Assembly: GCF_014236855.1 (NCBI RefSeq)
Contig: NZ_CP051261.1
Span: 3,038,001-3,102,000 of the forward strand
DNA: 64,000 nucleotides
From: Xanthomonas sp. SI
GTDB taxonomy: Bacteria; Pseudomonadota; Gammaproteobacteria; Xanthomonadales; Xanthomonadaceae
Direction: 5' to 3'
Position numbers and translations under genes: made by a program. Below are positions 49,886 to 58,829 of this stretch, one piece after another (position 1 is the first letter of the stretch; every line of letters begins with the position of its first letter). The notes below the pieces were generated by a model. The model was not told the DNA's origin. It saw nothing but the letters and a program-made list of their open reading frames with translations, and made no database searches.

Positions 49886-51697
49886 ATGGATATCCGCTCC
49901 CTGCCATCAACGAAGTTGACGCTGGCGCTGGTCACCGCCGTGAGCGTGCTGGCGCTGAGTGCGTGCCAACAGCAACCGACGTCTGCACCGGCGCCGGCCG
50001 CGGCGACAGCCGCCGAACCCGCACCCGCGCCCTACGTGCCGCCCAGCGCCGATCAGCTGTACAAGCTGGTCGCGCCGATCGCGCTGTTTCCCGACAAGCT
50101 GCTCGCGCAGACCCTGGCTGCCTCGGTGTATCCGGACCAGGTCGGCGATGCCCAGGGCTGGCTGCACAGCAACAGCGGCCTGGCCGCGGCGGACCGTCTG
50201 CAGGCGGCGGCTGCGCAACCATGGGATCCCAGCGTCAAGGCGCTGATCGCCTTTCCCGACGTGGTCGAGCAGTTGGCCGGCAACGGCGACTGGACCCGCG
50301 CACTCGGCGATGCCTATGCGCACGATCCCAACGAGGTGCTCGACGCGATCCAGGTCATGCGCGGGCGCGCGCAGGCGCAGGGCCATCTGCGCAGCACGCC
50401 ACAGCAACGGGTGCAGGTGGTGCAACGCACCGTGGTGGAGCCGGCCTACGCAGACGACCGGATCCCGCCGCCGCGCCAGACCATCGTCATCGAGCCGGCG
50501 CAACCGGATGTCGTCTATGTGCCGCGCTACGATCCGGACGTGGTCTACGGCGCACCGGTCGACGTGTACCGCGAGTACCGCTACCACCCGCGCTACTACA
50601 GCGAAGGCGACCTGGTGACCGCCGGCATCATCTCCTTCGGCGTCGGCGTGCTGGTCGGCGACGCGCTGGAACACCACCACCACGGCCCGCTGGGCTGGCT
50701 GCAGCCGGAACCGGCCTGGCACCGCTGGGGTTGGAACAGCTGGGGCATGAACTGGAACGCCCCACCCTCGGCACCGCACTACGTGGTCTACCAGAACCGC
50801 GTCTACGCGCCGCGCACCACCATCATCAACAACAACATCACCAACAACATCAGCAACAACCGGATCGACGCGCGCAGCTTCGTGCACAACGACAACCGCG
50901 GCTTTGCGCAGCGGGCGGCGCTGGCGGCGATGCCTACGGCGGCGGCCGCTGCCGCGCTGGCGCCGCGTCTGGCCCAGAACCCGCACGGCCCCGCGCCGCA
51001 GTTCGCCCCGGCGGCGGCGCCGCGCCACCCAGTCGACTATGCACAGCTGTCCACGCCGCATTTCAACGAACGGATGCTGCAGCCGGGCCGTCCGGTCGTG
51101 GCGAACGCGGCGCAGCGGCCGCCGCTGCCCGGGCTGAACGGCCCGAACGCAACGGGTGCTGCACGCGATCCGCGTGCGCAGCCGCCATTCGCGCAATCGC
51201 CGCACGCGCCGATGCCGATGTCCGCGGCCGATCCCCGCCACGCCATGCCGGTGGCCAACGCTGCCGCAATGCAGCGGCACGAGATGCCGCAGGCGCCGCG
51301 CGCCAACGCGCCGATGCCGATGGGGAACGTGCAGATGGCGCATGCAGCACAGCCGCGGGCGATGTCCATGCCGGCACCGCACCGCGAGGATCCGCGTGCG
51401 CAGCAGGCCCGATTCGCCCAGCCCGAGCCGTCGCGGCCGGCGCCGCACCAGGTCGCCGCCTTCACTGCCCAACAGCCGCCCCCCGCGCACCGGGAGGCGC
51501 CGATGCGGGAGTTCCCTGAGCGCGTTCAGGCCATGCCGCGACAGGAACAGCAGCGGCCGCAGATGCAGGAACAGCGCATGGCGCGGATCGAGCGGCCGCA
51601 GCCGATGCACGCGGCCGAGCCGCGCCCCGCTCCGCGTCCACAGCAAGCGCATTCCGAGCCGCACCACGCGCACGACCACGACAAGCACAACGGATAG
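49886..51697 (+). CDS. DUF3300 domain lipoprotein with His/Met-rich tail
   Basis: A 603-residue protein with a lipobox (LALSAC, Cys27) and a DUF3300 domain at about 50-260 (ADQLYKLVAPIALFPDKLLAQTLAASVYPDQV...WDPSVKALIAFPDVVEQLA...QPDVVYVPRYDPDVVYG). A Trp/Tyr/Asn-rich section follows (WNSWGMNWNAPP, an N-I-T-N-N-I repeat). The last 250 residues are low complexity, rich in Pro, Met, His and Gln (DPRHAMPVANAAAMQRHEMP), ending AHSEPHHAHDHDKHNG. The function of DUF3300 is unknown. The His-rich end and position after zupT hint at divalent metal binding in the envelope. The ATG at 49886 is chosen for the signal peptide. Confidence 0.82.
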   Translation: MDIRSLPSTKLTLALVTAVSVLALSACQQQPTSAPAPAAATAAEPAPAPYVPPSADQLYKLVAPIALFPDKLLAQTLAASVYPDQVGDAQGWLHSNSGLAAADRLQAAAAQPWDPSVKALIAFPDVVEQLAGNGDWTRALGDAYAHDPNEVLDAIQVMRGRAQAQGHLRSTPQQRVQVVQRTVVEPAYADDRIPPPRQTIVIEPAQPDVVYVPRYDPDVVYGAPVDVYREYRYHPRYYSEGDLVTAGIISFGVGVLVGDALEHHHHGPLGWLQPEPAWHRWGWNSWGMNWNAPPSAPHYVVYQNRVYAPRTTIINNNITNNISNNRIDARSFVHNDNRGFAQRAALAAMPTAAAAAALAPRLAQNPHGPAPQFAPAAAPRHPVDYAQLSTPHFNERMLQPGRPVVANAAQRPPLPGLNGPNATGAARDPRAQPPFAQSPHAPMPMSAADPRHAMPVANAAAMQRHEMPQAPRANAPMPMGNVQMAHAAQPRAMSMPAPHREDPRAQQARFAQPEPSRPAPHQVAAFTAQQPPPAHREAPMREFPERVQAMPRQEQQRPQMQEQRMARIERPQPMHAAEPRPAPRPQQAHSEPHHAHDHDKHNG

Positions 51698-51751
51698 ACG
51701 GCACCGGCGGGGCGGCGGCGGACGACACCGCCCCGCCCCGCCGCGCGTGGT

Positions 51752-52744
51752 TCAGCCGCTCAGGCGGCTCAGCGCCTCGGCCAGCTCGTCGGCCAGCGGC
51801 GCATTCAGCAGATATGGGGTCTTGCCGCCATCGAGGGTGAATTCCAGCGACGCGGCGTGCAGGAACAGGCGCTTGAGCCCGATCTGCTCGCGCAGGCGCT
51901 TGTTGACTGCCGGATCGCCGTACTTGTCGTCGCCGGCGACCGCATGCCCCAGGTGCTGGGCATGCACGCGGATCTGGTGGGTACGGCCGGTCTCGATCCG
52001 CACCTCGCAATAGGAATGCCCGCCGCGCCGTTCCAGCACCCGGAAATGGCTCAGCGAGGCCTTGCCGGACGCGTTCACCTGCACATGGCGCTCGCCGCCC
52101 TGGCGCAGGCCGATATGCAGCGGCGCATCCACGCTCATCACTCCGTCCGGCATGCGCCCGACCAGCAGGGTCAGGTAGCGCTTGCTGATGCCGCGGCCCT
52201 CGACCCGGTCGTCCTCGCGCATCAGCGCCTGCATCTCGGTCAGCGCCGAGCGCTTCTTGGCCACGATCAGCAGCCCGGAGGTATCGCGGTCGAGCCGGTG
52301 CACCAGTTCCAGGGTCTGGTTCGGGCGCAGGGCGCGCAAGGTCTCGATCACGCCGAAGCTGATCCCGCTGCCGCCATGGCTGGCGACCCCGGACGGCTTG
52401 TTCAGCGCCAGCAACCGCGCGTCCTCGTAGACGATCGCCGCCTCGAGCCGGGCCATGAACGCGTCCGGCGGCGCGGTCTTCTCGCCCTCCTCGTGCAGTT
52501 TCACCGGCGGGATGCGCACCTCGTCGCCCGCCTCCAGCTTGCGCTCGGCCTTGGTACGGCCACCGTTGACCCGGACCTGGCCGCTGCGCATCAGCTTGTA
52601 GATCAGGCTGCGCGGCGCGCCCTTGAGCTGGCCGAGCAGGAAATTGTCTACGCGCTGTCCAGCCCTGTCTTCCGGGACCTTGAGAATGCGCACCGCGCTG
52701 GTCGCGACGTCGCGCGGCTTGGGAGGGATCGGGGAGGAAGTCAT
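51752..52744 (-). CDS. rluC: 23S rRNA pseudouridine 955/2504/2580 synthase
   Basis: A 330-residue RluA-family enzyme with an N-terminal S4 RNA-binding domain (about 30-85, QRVDNFLLGQLKGAPRSLIYKLMRSGQVRVNGGRT). The catalytic domain contains HRLDRDTSGLLIVAKK with Asp152, plus IETGRTHQIRVHAQHLGHAVAGDDKYG. The length, S4 domain and divergent orientation to rne support RluC over RluD; in many gammaproteobacteria rluC and rne are divergent neighbours. Confidence 0.93.
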   Translation of the reverse strand: MTSSPIPPKPRDVATSAVRILKVPEDRAGQRVDNFLLGQLKGAPRSLIYKLMRSGQVRVNGGRTKAERKLEAGDEVRIPPVKLHEEGEKTAPPDAFMARLEAAIVYEDARLLALNKPSGVASHGGSGISFGVIETLRALRPNQTLELVHRLDRDTSGLLIVAKKRSALTEMQALMREDDRVEGRGISKRYLTLLVGRMPDGVMSVDAPLHIGLRQGGERHVQVNASGKASLSHFRVLERRGGHSYCEVRIETGRTHQIRVHAQHLGHAVAGDDKYGDPAVNKRLREQIGLKRLFLHAASLEFTLDGGKTPYLLNAPLADELAEALSRLSG

Positions 52745-53138
52745 CAGGCAGTTTATTCTGTTACACTCGGGGGGCGAGATAAGGGTTTGATTTCGTTGGA
52801 AGTTAGCTCAGGGCCAGAAGCCCGGCTTGCGACGATTCCGGCACAGTGCGCGACCACCGCCCCCGGGGCGGCCATGTTAGCGGCTCACCGGCCTACCCGG
52901 CCATCGCCGGATGCCACAAGCATCCGCGCTGAACATGCCCCGTGCGGCGCCCAGCCTGGCTGGAGTCGCCGCCGGTCCTGAACCACCTAAAAGAAAGAAG
53001 CGCTCCCGCGGCTCGCCGTGGTGTCGTAGCGCTGGAAACCCAAGCCGCCCTCCCCGCGCCTGCGCGATGGGCGGCGAAGCGTGACCAGAAGCGAAACCCC
53101 ATGGCGTTCCGCGCGGTAGCAGCGCGAGGAACGCAACA
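52745..53138. other. 394-base divergent region: rluC start and rne leader
   Basis: No gene. It must contain promoters for rluC (left) and rne (right); I see no clear consensus boxes. The right half is a GC-rich, likely structured rne 5' leader. Its end forms the hairpin listed at 53104-53134. Confidence 0.6.
53104..53134 (+). promoter_or_regulatory. Hairpin sequestering the rne ribosome binding site
   Basis: GCGTTCCGCGC (53104-53114) can pair with GCGC-GA-GGAACGC (53122-53134), an 11-bp interrupted stem. The Shine-Dalgarno-like GAGGA (53126-53130) lies in its 3' arm, eight bases before the rne ATG. Such a structure fits feedback control of RNase E through its leader, as known for E. coli, although the elements are not homologous by eye. 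Confidence 0.55.
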
Positions 53139-56100
53139 ATGAAGCGAATGCTGATCAACGCCACGCAGGCGGAAGAACTGCGTGTGGCCATCGTGGACGG
53201 CCAGACCCTGTACGACATCGACATCGAGCAGCCGTCCAAGGAACAGAAGAAGTCCAACATCTACAAGGGCCGGATCACGCGGCTCGAACCCTCGCTCGAA
53301 GCCGCCTTCGTCGAATACGGCGGCGAGCGCCACGGCTTCCTGCCGCTGAAGGAAATCTCCCGCGACTACTTCCAGGCCGGCGTCGACCACAACAAGGCGA
53401 CGATCCGCGAACTGCTGCGCGAGGGCCAGGAGGTCGTTGTCCAGGTGGACAAGGAAGAACGCGGCAACAAGGGCGCCGCGCTGACCACGTTCATCTCGCT
53501 GGCCGGCCGCTACATGGTGCTGATGCCGAACTCGCCCAGCGCCGGCGGCGTCTCGCGCCGGATCGAGGGCGAGGACCGCGCCGCGCTGAAGGAAGCGCTG
53601 GACAAGCTGAACATCCCCGACGACATGGGCGTGATCATCCGCACTGCCGGCGTCGGCCGCGATGCCGAAGAGCTGCAGTGGGACCTGGACTACCTGCTTC
53701 AGGTGTGGAAGTCGATCGCCGAGGCCGCGCTGGCCAAGCCGGCGCCGTTCCTGATCTACCAGGAATCGCGGCTGATCATCCGCGCCCTGCGCGACTACCT
53801 GCGCGCCGACATCGGCGAGATCCTGGTCGACACCCCCGAGATGTACGGCGATGCCCAGGAGTTCATGCAGCAGGTGATGCCGCAGAGCCTGCGCAAGCTC
53901 AAGCACTACACCGACGACATCCCGCTGTTCAACCGCTTCCAGATCGAATCGCAGATCGAGGCGGCCTACGAGCGCAGCGTGCGCCTGCCGTCCGGCGGCT
54001 CGATCGTGGTCGACCAGACCGAAGCGCTGACCGCGGTGGACGTCAACTCCTCGCGCGCGACCAAGGGTAGCGACATCGAGGACACCGCGTTCCAGACCAA
54101 CCTGGAGGCGGCCGAAGAGGTCGCCCGCCAGCTGCGCCTGCGCGACCTCGGCGGCCTGGTGGTCATCGACTTCATCGACATGGCCTCCAACAAGCACCAG
54201 CGCGAAGTCGAGAACCGCCTGCAGAACGCGCTCAAGTACGATCGCGCGCGGGTGCAGATCGGCCGCATCTCGCGCTTCGGCCTGCTCGAGATGAGCCGCC
54301 AGCGCCTGCGTCCGTCGCTGGGCGAGTCCAGCCAGATCGTCTGCCCGCGTTGCGACGGCCATGGCCGGATGCGCAGCGTCGAGTCGATGTCGCTGTCGAT
54401 CATCCGCGTCGCCGAAGAGCATGCGATGAAGGAGAACACCGGACAGGTGCTGGTGCAGGCCCCGGTGGAGATCGCCAACTACCTGCTCAACGAGAAGCGC
54501 CGCGCGCTCAGCGAGATCGAGAAGCGCCACGACGCGCCAATCGTCATCGTCGCCGACGAGCAGCTGCACACCCCGCACTACGAAGTGACCCGCCTGCGCG
54601 AGAACGAGCTCGGCGAGGAAAGCGCCAAGCCCAGCTACCAGCGCAATACCCCGCGCAAGCTGCCGGTGCATGCGCTGACCAAGGCGCAGCTGAACATTCC
54701 GGCGCCGGCGGTGACCAACGTGAAGCACTCGCAGCCGGCCCCGGTGCGCGAAGTGGTCGAGACGCCCGAACCGGTCGCTGCACCCGTGCAGGTCCAGGCC
54801 CCGGCCGCCGCCCCGGTCGCGGCTCCGGCCACCGGCGTGGTCGGCTGGCTGAAGCGGATCTTCGGTGCTGGCGAAAGCCCGGCCCCGGCGCCGACCGCGA
54901 ACGAACCGGCGCAGCGTCAACGCGCCCATGACGGCAACCGCAATCGCAACGACCGCGGCGACCGCAACGCGCGTCGCGACGGCAACCGCAACGGCGGCCA
55001 GGGCGGCAATGCCGCACGTGGCAACGGCGGCAACGTGCGCCGCGACGAGCGCCGTCCGGGCAACGGCGGCGGCAACGCGCAGGGCGGCCAGCAGAACCTC
55101 GCGCCCAAGCCGCCGCGCAACGAGCAGGCGCCGCAGCAGGCCAAGCCGCAGCAGCAGAACCCGCAGCAGCAGCCGAAGGCACCGAAGCAGCAGCAGCCGC
55201 AGAACCCGCCGCGTCAGCCCAAGCCGCAGCAGGACCCGGCCCAGGCCGCGCTGCAGGGCGACAAGCCGCAGCGTCAACCGCGCCAGGACGAGGTCGCGGC
55301 CAAGCCCGTCACCGCACCTGCCGCTGCGACGCAGGACGCCACCACGATCGCGGCCGCTGCCGTGGCCAGCGGTGCCGTCGCGCTGAGCGGCGATGCGCCG
55401 GCCAGCGAGGCCAACACCACGGCCTCGGCCCCGGTTGCGGCGCAACCGAACCCGGCACCGGCAGACGTCGATGAGCGCGAGAGCGCCGCGGAAACCGCGC
55501 AGGCGGTGCCGGTCGGCGAGAACGGCGACGCCGACGACGCCAATGGCGAGGCCGGTGGCCGCCGCCGTCGTGGCCGTCGTGGCGGCCGTCGCCGTCGTCG
55601 CGGCAATGGCGAAGCCGGCAGCGGCAGCGAGGGTGCAGCGTTCGACGACAACGACCTGGATGCCGGCGACAGCGACAGCGACGGCGAAACCGCGCCGGCG
55701 CCGAGCCGCAGTCAGCCGGAGTTCGACTTCGACGACGACGCAGCGCCCGCCGAGGCCGCCGAGGCCAAGCCGCAGCAAGCGCCGCGTCCGCCGCGGGAGA
55801 AGCGCGAGCCGCGCCAGCCGCGGCACGAGCAGACCGCTAACGCCCCGACGCCGGTCGTCGCAGCTGCAAGCGTGGTGCCGCAGGCCGAGAGCGAGGCCTT
55901 GCCGGCGCAGCAGGCCGCACCGGTAGCCGCAACCGCAGCGCCGCAGACCGAGGATGGCACTGCGCAAGTGCAGGCCGCGCCGGTGGCCGCAGCCGCAGCG
56001 ATCGCAACCGCGCCTTCCGTTGCCGAAACGGCAGCGGTCGACGCGGCACCGGTCGCCACCGCGCAGGCGGAAACGGTGGCGCCGGTAGTGGCAGCACCGC

Positions 56101-56735
56101 TGCCGCCCGTCGCCGAGGCGCCAGCGGCGCGTTCCGAGGCAGTGCCTGCCGCGGAGCCTGCTGCGTCGATCGTCACCGAGTCGGCCGCTTCCGAAGCGGC
56201 ACCGCCGGAGACCATCGAGGACGCGCTGCAGCCGACACCGGCGCCGATCGTCGAGCAGCCCGTCCCGGTCGCCACGACCAAGCGCGACGCCGGAATGGAA
56301 ACCGTTGCAGCGTCGGCCGCGCCGATCGAGGAGCCGGTCACGGCATCCACGACGGACAGCAAGCCGCAACAGGACGCCACGACGACGCAGCAACCGCTCG
56401 CCGAAGAAGAAGCGCCCAGCAAGCCGGCCTACGTGCCGGTGCAGACCACGCTGCTGGACGTCTTCCATGAAGAGCAGCCGGCCGCTGCGGTCGCACCGAC
56501 GCCGGTGCACACGCCGGTCGCTGCCGCGCCTGTGTCGGACAGCGCCGAAAGCCGCCACGTCGGCGATGCCGAACCGGCACCTGCAGCTGCCGCTGCCGCT
56601 GGCAACGGCCTGTTCGATGCGCCGCCCGCCGCTCCGGCAGACGCTCCGGTCAGCGTCGCCCAGCACCAGCCGCATGCCAGCAAGTCCGGCGAAAGCGAAA
56701 GCGACGACAAGGAGCACAAGGACCGCGCCAGCTGA
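53139..56735 (+). CDS. rne: Ribonuclease E
   Basis: Essential endoribonuclease and degradosome scaffold, 1198 residues. The catalytic half (about 1-510) has an S1 domain ([22 protein letters not shown]), the DNase I-like subdomain with the metal aspartates in [10 protein letters not shown] and VVIDFIDM, and the zinc-link CPRC at about 402-405. A membrane-targeting amphipathic segment, [16 protein letters not shown], is at 565-580. The C-terminal half is low complexity: Arg/Asn/Gly stretches at about 590-650, Gln/Pro-rich parts, a dense Arg block ([18 protein letters not shown]) near 808-825, and long Ala/Val/Pro/Glu sections. It ends with [15 protein letters not shown] and a charged tail. Arg blocks are likely RNA-binding sites, and the conserved islands are candidates for partner binding. 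Confidence 0.96.
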   Translation: MKRMLINATQAEELRVAIVDGQTLYDIDIEQPSKEQKKSNIYKGRITRLEPSLEAAFVEYGGERHGFLPLKEISRDYFQAGVDHNKATIRELLREGQEVVVQVDKEERGNKGAALTTFISLAGRYMVLMPNSPSAGGVSRRIEGEDRAALKEALDKLNIPDDMGVIIRTAGVGRDAEELQWDLDYLLQVWKSIAEAALAKPAPFLIYQESRLIIRALRDYLRADIGEILVDTPEMYGDAQEFMQQVMPQSLRKLKHYTDDIPLFNRFQIESQIEAAYERSVRLPSGGSIVVDQTEALTAVDVNSSRATKGSDIEDTAFQTNLEAAEEVARQLRLRDLGGLVVIDFIDMASNKHQREVENRLQNALKYDRARVQIGRISRFGLLEMSRQRLRPSLGESSQIVCPRCDGHGRMRSVESMSLSIIRVAEEHAMKENTGQVLVQAPVEIANYLLNEKRRALSEIEKRHDAPIVIVADEQLHTPHYEVTRLRENELGEESAKPSYQRNTPRKLPVHALTKAQLNIPAPAVTNVKHSQPAPVREVVETPEPVAAPVQVQAPAAAPVAAPATGVVGWLKRIFGAGESPAPAPTANEPAQRQRAHDGNRNRNDRGDRNARRDGNRNGGQGGNAARGNGGNVRRDERRPGNGGGNAQGGQQNLAPKPPRNEQAPQQAKPQQQNPQQQPKAPKQQQPQNPPRQPKPQQDPAQAALQGDKPQRQPRQDEVAAKPVTAPAAATQDATTIAAAAVASGAVALSGDAPASEANTTASAPVAAQPNPAPADVDERESAAETAQAVPVGENGDADDANGEAGGRRRRGRRGGRRRRRGNGEAGSGSEGAAFDDNDLDAGDSDSDGETAPAPSRSQPEFDFDDDAAPAEAAEAKPQQAPRPPREKREPRQPRHEQTANAPTPVVAAASVVPQAESEALPAQQAAPVAATAAPQTEDGTAQVQAAPVAAAAAIATAPSVAETAAVDAAPVATAQAETVAPVVAAPLPPVAEAPAARSEAVPAAEPAASIVTESAASEAAPPETIEDALQPTPAPIVEQPVPVATTKRDAGMETVAASAAPIEEPVTASTTDSKPQQDATTTQQPLAEEEAPSKPAYVPVQTTLLDVFHEEQPAAAVAPTPVHTPVAAAPVSDSAESRHVGDAEPAPAAAAAAGNGLFDAPPAAPADAPVSVAQHQPHASKSGESESDDKEHKDRAS

Positions 56736-56756
56736 TCCGGCGCCGTCCTTCGCAGC

Positions 56757-56787
56757 AAAAAAAAGCGGCCTTCGGGCCGCTTTTTTT
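56757..56787. terminator. Intrinsic terminator after rne
   Basis: Eight A residues, GCGGCC-TTCG-GGCCGC, then seven T residues (56757-56787). It is symmetrical enough to serve rne on the plus strand and the convergent PF06475 gene on the minus strand. Confidence 0.92.
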
Positions 56788-56919
56788 GTCTGGGCGTGGA
56801 TCCATCTCTATTCGCGCACCACATCCGGGCCGTGGGCAGCATGGGCGCACGCTGCCGGCGCGGGCCGAAAACGGAATCGGGAACTGCTGGGGGGAGACGC
56901 TCGCAGTTGGAGCGACCGC

Positions 56920-57483
56920 TCAGGCCTCTGCGGTCCAGAGCCCCGGATAATCGCGCACGAAGCCCTCGCCGGTCGCACACAGCGTCGCCGCATAACCGAA
57001 GCGCTTCGCCTGGTAGGCGTAGGCATCGTCGGCGGTGCGCTCGTAGCGCTGCATGAGCTCGCTGAGCGTGCCGCCGCCGTCGAGGTCGACCCAGGCGGCC
57101 GGGGCGTCGGCGCCCTCGCCCACGGCCAGGCGGAGCCGGCGCAGTTGCAGCAGGTTGGTGGCCGGCGTGAAGCCGAGGTCGAGGTCGATGCAGTGCGACA
57201 GGTCGGCCACCGGCCGGCCGTTGAGCTTCCAGTGGCCACGCGCATCGCGCGCGATCGCCAGGTCGACCGTCCCGCCGCCGAGCCAGCCGCGCACAGTGCC
57301 CCATTGTGTGTGCCAGTGCAGGTCGCATTGCACGCGGTACTGCAACTGGCCGATGCCGCCGTGTTCGAGGCGGAACACGGCGGCGCCGTCGAGCTGCCAT
57401 GCGCTAGCGTTGCGCTGGAGCCGGCAAGCATCATGGCCCGGTGCGTCGAGCCTGCGCCACAGGATGGAGGCAACAGTTTGCAT
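56920..57483 (-). CDS. Putative glycolipid-binding family protein (PF06475-like)
   Basis: A 187-residue cytoplasmic protein with the features of the putative glycolipid-binding family: ILWRRLDAPGHDACRL near the N-terminus, YRVQCDLHWHTQWGTVRGWLG in the middle, DLSHCIDLDLGFTPATNLLQLRRL, and a C-terminal YRRT-like stretch TADDAYAYQAKRFGYAATL. Family assignment is by these motifs; no reaction is established. The start at 57483 (MQTVASILWRR) is chosen because the upstream frame enters the gacA terminator region. It is a single gene between two terminators. Confidence 0.75.
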   Translation of the reverse strand: MQTVASILWRRLDAPGHDACRLQRNASAWQLDGAAVFRLEHGGIGQLQYRVQCDLHWHTQWGTVRGWLGGGTVDLAIARDARGHWKLNGRPVADLSHCIDLDLGFTPATNLLQLRRLRLAVGEGADAPAAWVDLDGGGTLSELMQRYERTADDAYAYQAKRFGYAATLCATGEGFVRDYPGLWTAEA

Positions 57484-57569
57484 GCCGCGGATGATGGCGC
57501 GGGCGGACACCCGAAGCAAACCCTGCAAACTGGCGACGTCCGACGGCACCGCAGGCACACGACGGGCAC

Positions 57570-57600
57570 AAAAAAAAGCGACCTGTCAGGTCGCTTTCCT
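57570..57600 (-). terminator. Intrinsic terminator of the gacA-type gene
   Basis: On the minus strand GCGACCTG and CAGGTCGC form a perfect 8-bp stem followed by eight T residues (57570-57577 as A on the plus strand), 23 bases after the response regulator stop. Confidence 0.88.
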
Positions 57601-57622
57601 TTGCGCAAGGAAAATCCTGTCG

Positions 57623-58270
57623 CTACAGCGGATGCGCCGGATCCAGCAGACCGTACTGCGTCGCCAGCCGTGCCAGCGCGATGTTGTCGTGGATGCCGAC
57701 CTTCTCGAACAACCGCGCCTTGTGCGTGTTGACCGTCTTGGCGCTGAGGCTCAAACGCTTGGCGATGTCTTCCTGGCGCAGCCCGCGGGTCAGCAGCAAT
57801 GCGACTTCCAGCTCACGCGGAGACAGCGAATCGAATGGCGAACCGCCGCCTTCAAGATTGGCCAGCGCCAGATTCTGCGCGATGTTGGCACCGAGATAGC
57901 GCTTGCCCATCGCCACGTCGCGCACCGCGCGCAGCAGCTCCTGTGCGTCACCCGCCTTGCCCACATAACCTGACGCGCCGGCCTCGAGCAGGCGCTTGGG
58001 CAGCGGGCCGTCTTCCAGCACCGACACGATGATGACCTTGGTGCCGTGGTCGCCCTTGACGATGCGCTCGGTGACCTCGAGCCCGCTGACGCCAGGCATG
58101 TGCAGATCGCAGAGCACGATGTCCGGCTTGAGCTGGCGGATCTGCGGCATCGCGGCCTCGCCGCTCTCGGCCTCACCGACGATCTCGATATCGGTCTGAT
58201 TCGAAAGGATCAGCTTCATGCCGGTACGGACAAGAGCGTGATCGTCGACCAAAAAAACTCTAATGGCCAT
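57623..58270 (-). CDS. gacA: Response regulator of the GacA/UvrY type (NarL family)
   Basis: A 215-residue regulator with a CheY-like receiver (Asp9, Asp10, phosphoacceptor Asp55 in IVLCDLHMPG) and a C-terminal LuxR-type HTH (LSPRELEVALLLTRGLRQEDIAKRLSLSAKTVNTHKARLFEKVGI). The length and sequence of both domains match GacA/UvrY, which drives transcription of small RNAs that sequester CsrA/RsmA. No sensor kinase gene is nearby; the partner GacS/BarA is normally encoded elsewhere. I chose the ATG at 58270 (MAIRVFLVDDH) over one five codons upstream. Confidence 0.88.
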   Translation of the reverse strand: MAIRVFLVDDHALVRTGMKLILSNQTDIEIVGEAESGEAAMPQIRQLKPDIVLCDLHMPGVSGLEVTERIVKGDHGTKVIIVSVLEDGPLPKRLLEAGASGYVGKAGDAQELLRAVRDVAMGKRYLGANIAQNLALANLEGGGSPFDSLSPRELEVALLLTRGLRQEDIAKRLSLSAKTVNTHKARLFEKVGIHDNIALARLATQYGLLDPAHPL

Positions 58271-58829
58271 CTCGTATAACCCCAACGCAGCGAACGCCGC
58301 AAAGTCAGACTAGCGGCGTGAATTGTTCAGGGCAACAAAAATTTGTAGACAAATCATCCAACCTTCACAGCCTGCTCAGCTAGACGTGCGGTCTTGTCAT
58401 CATGCTGAAAAAAACACCACACCGCGCTTACTCAAGGCGCGGCACGCAGGGCGAGTGACCAGCCTGTTCGCTCCTCTAGGAAAGCGCGGCGGTACCTGCG
58501 TCAGGCAGGCACAGTATCCGGATCAGCCGGCGACAACGTTATCAGGACAAAGCCTGATGTCGGGTCAGATTTCCCTGACCTCGCTCGACGCCAAATCCGA
58601 ATGGAGATACAGCAGTCGCGCGGCACGCTGGACCGGCATTTTCCGACTCCGCGCCGCGCGTTGCGCCCGACACTCCCACACGCATGGTCGCCGGCAGCGT
58701 GGCGGCCCTCGACATGCGAACGTTTCCAGCATGCGGAACGCTGGGGCGGCACAGCCGTTCAAGCGTGGACTATTTCGATTCGGACGAACTTGTGCGCTAC
58801 GCGCAAGGAAATTCCGACGCGCAGTCGGT
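58271..58829. other. 559-base gap between gacA-type gene and leuA
   Basis: The first 150 bases right of gacA are less GC-rich (CAAAAATTTGTAGACAAATC) and likely carry its promoter. From about 58440 to 58829 the sequence is GC-rich without a credible gene; short frames there have no family sequence. There is no recognised repeat and no terminator for leuA with a clear T run. It may be a degraded insertion. Confidence 0.5.
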
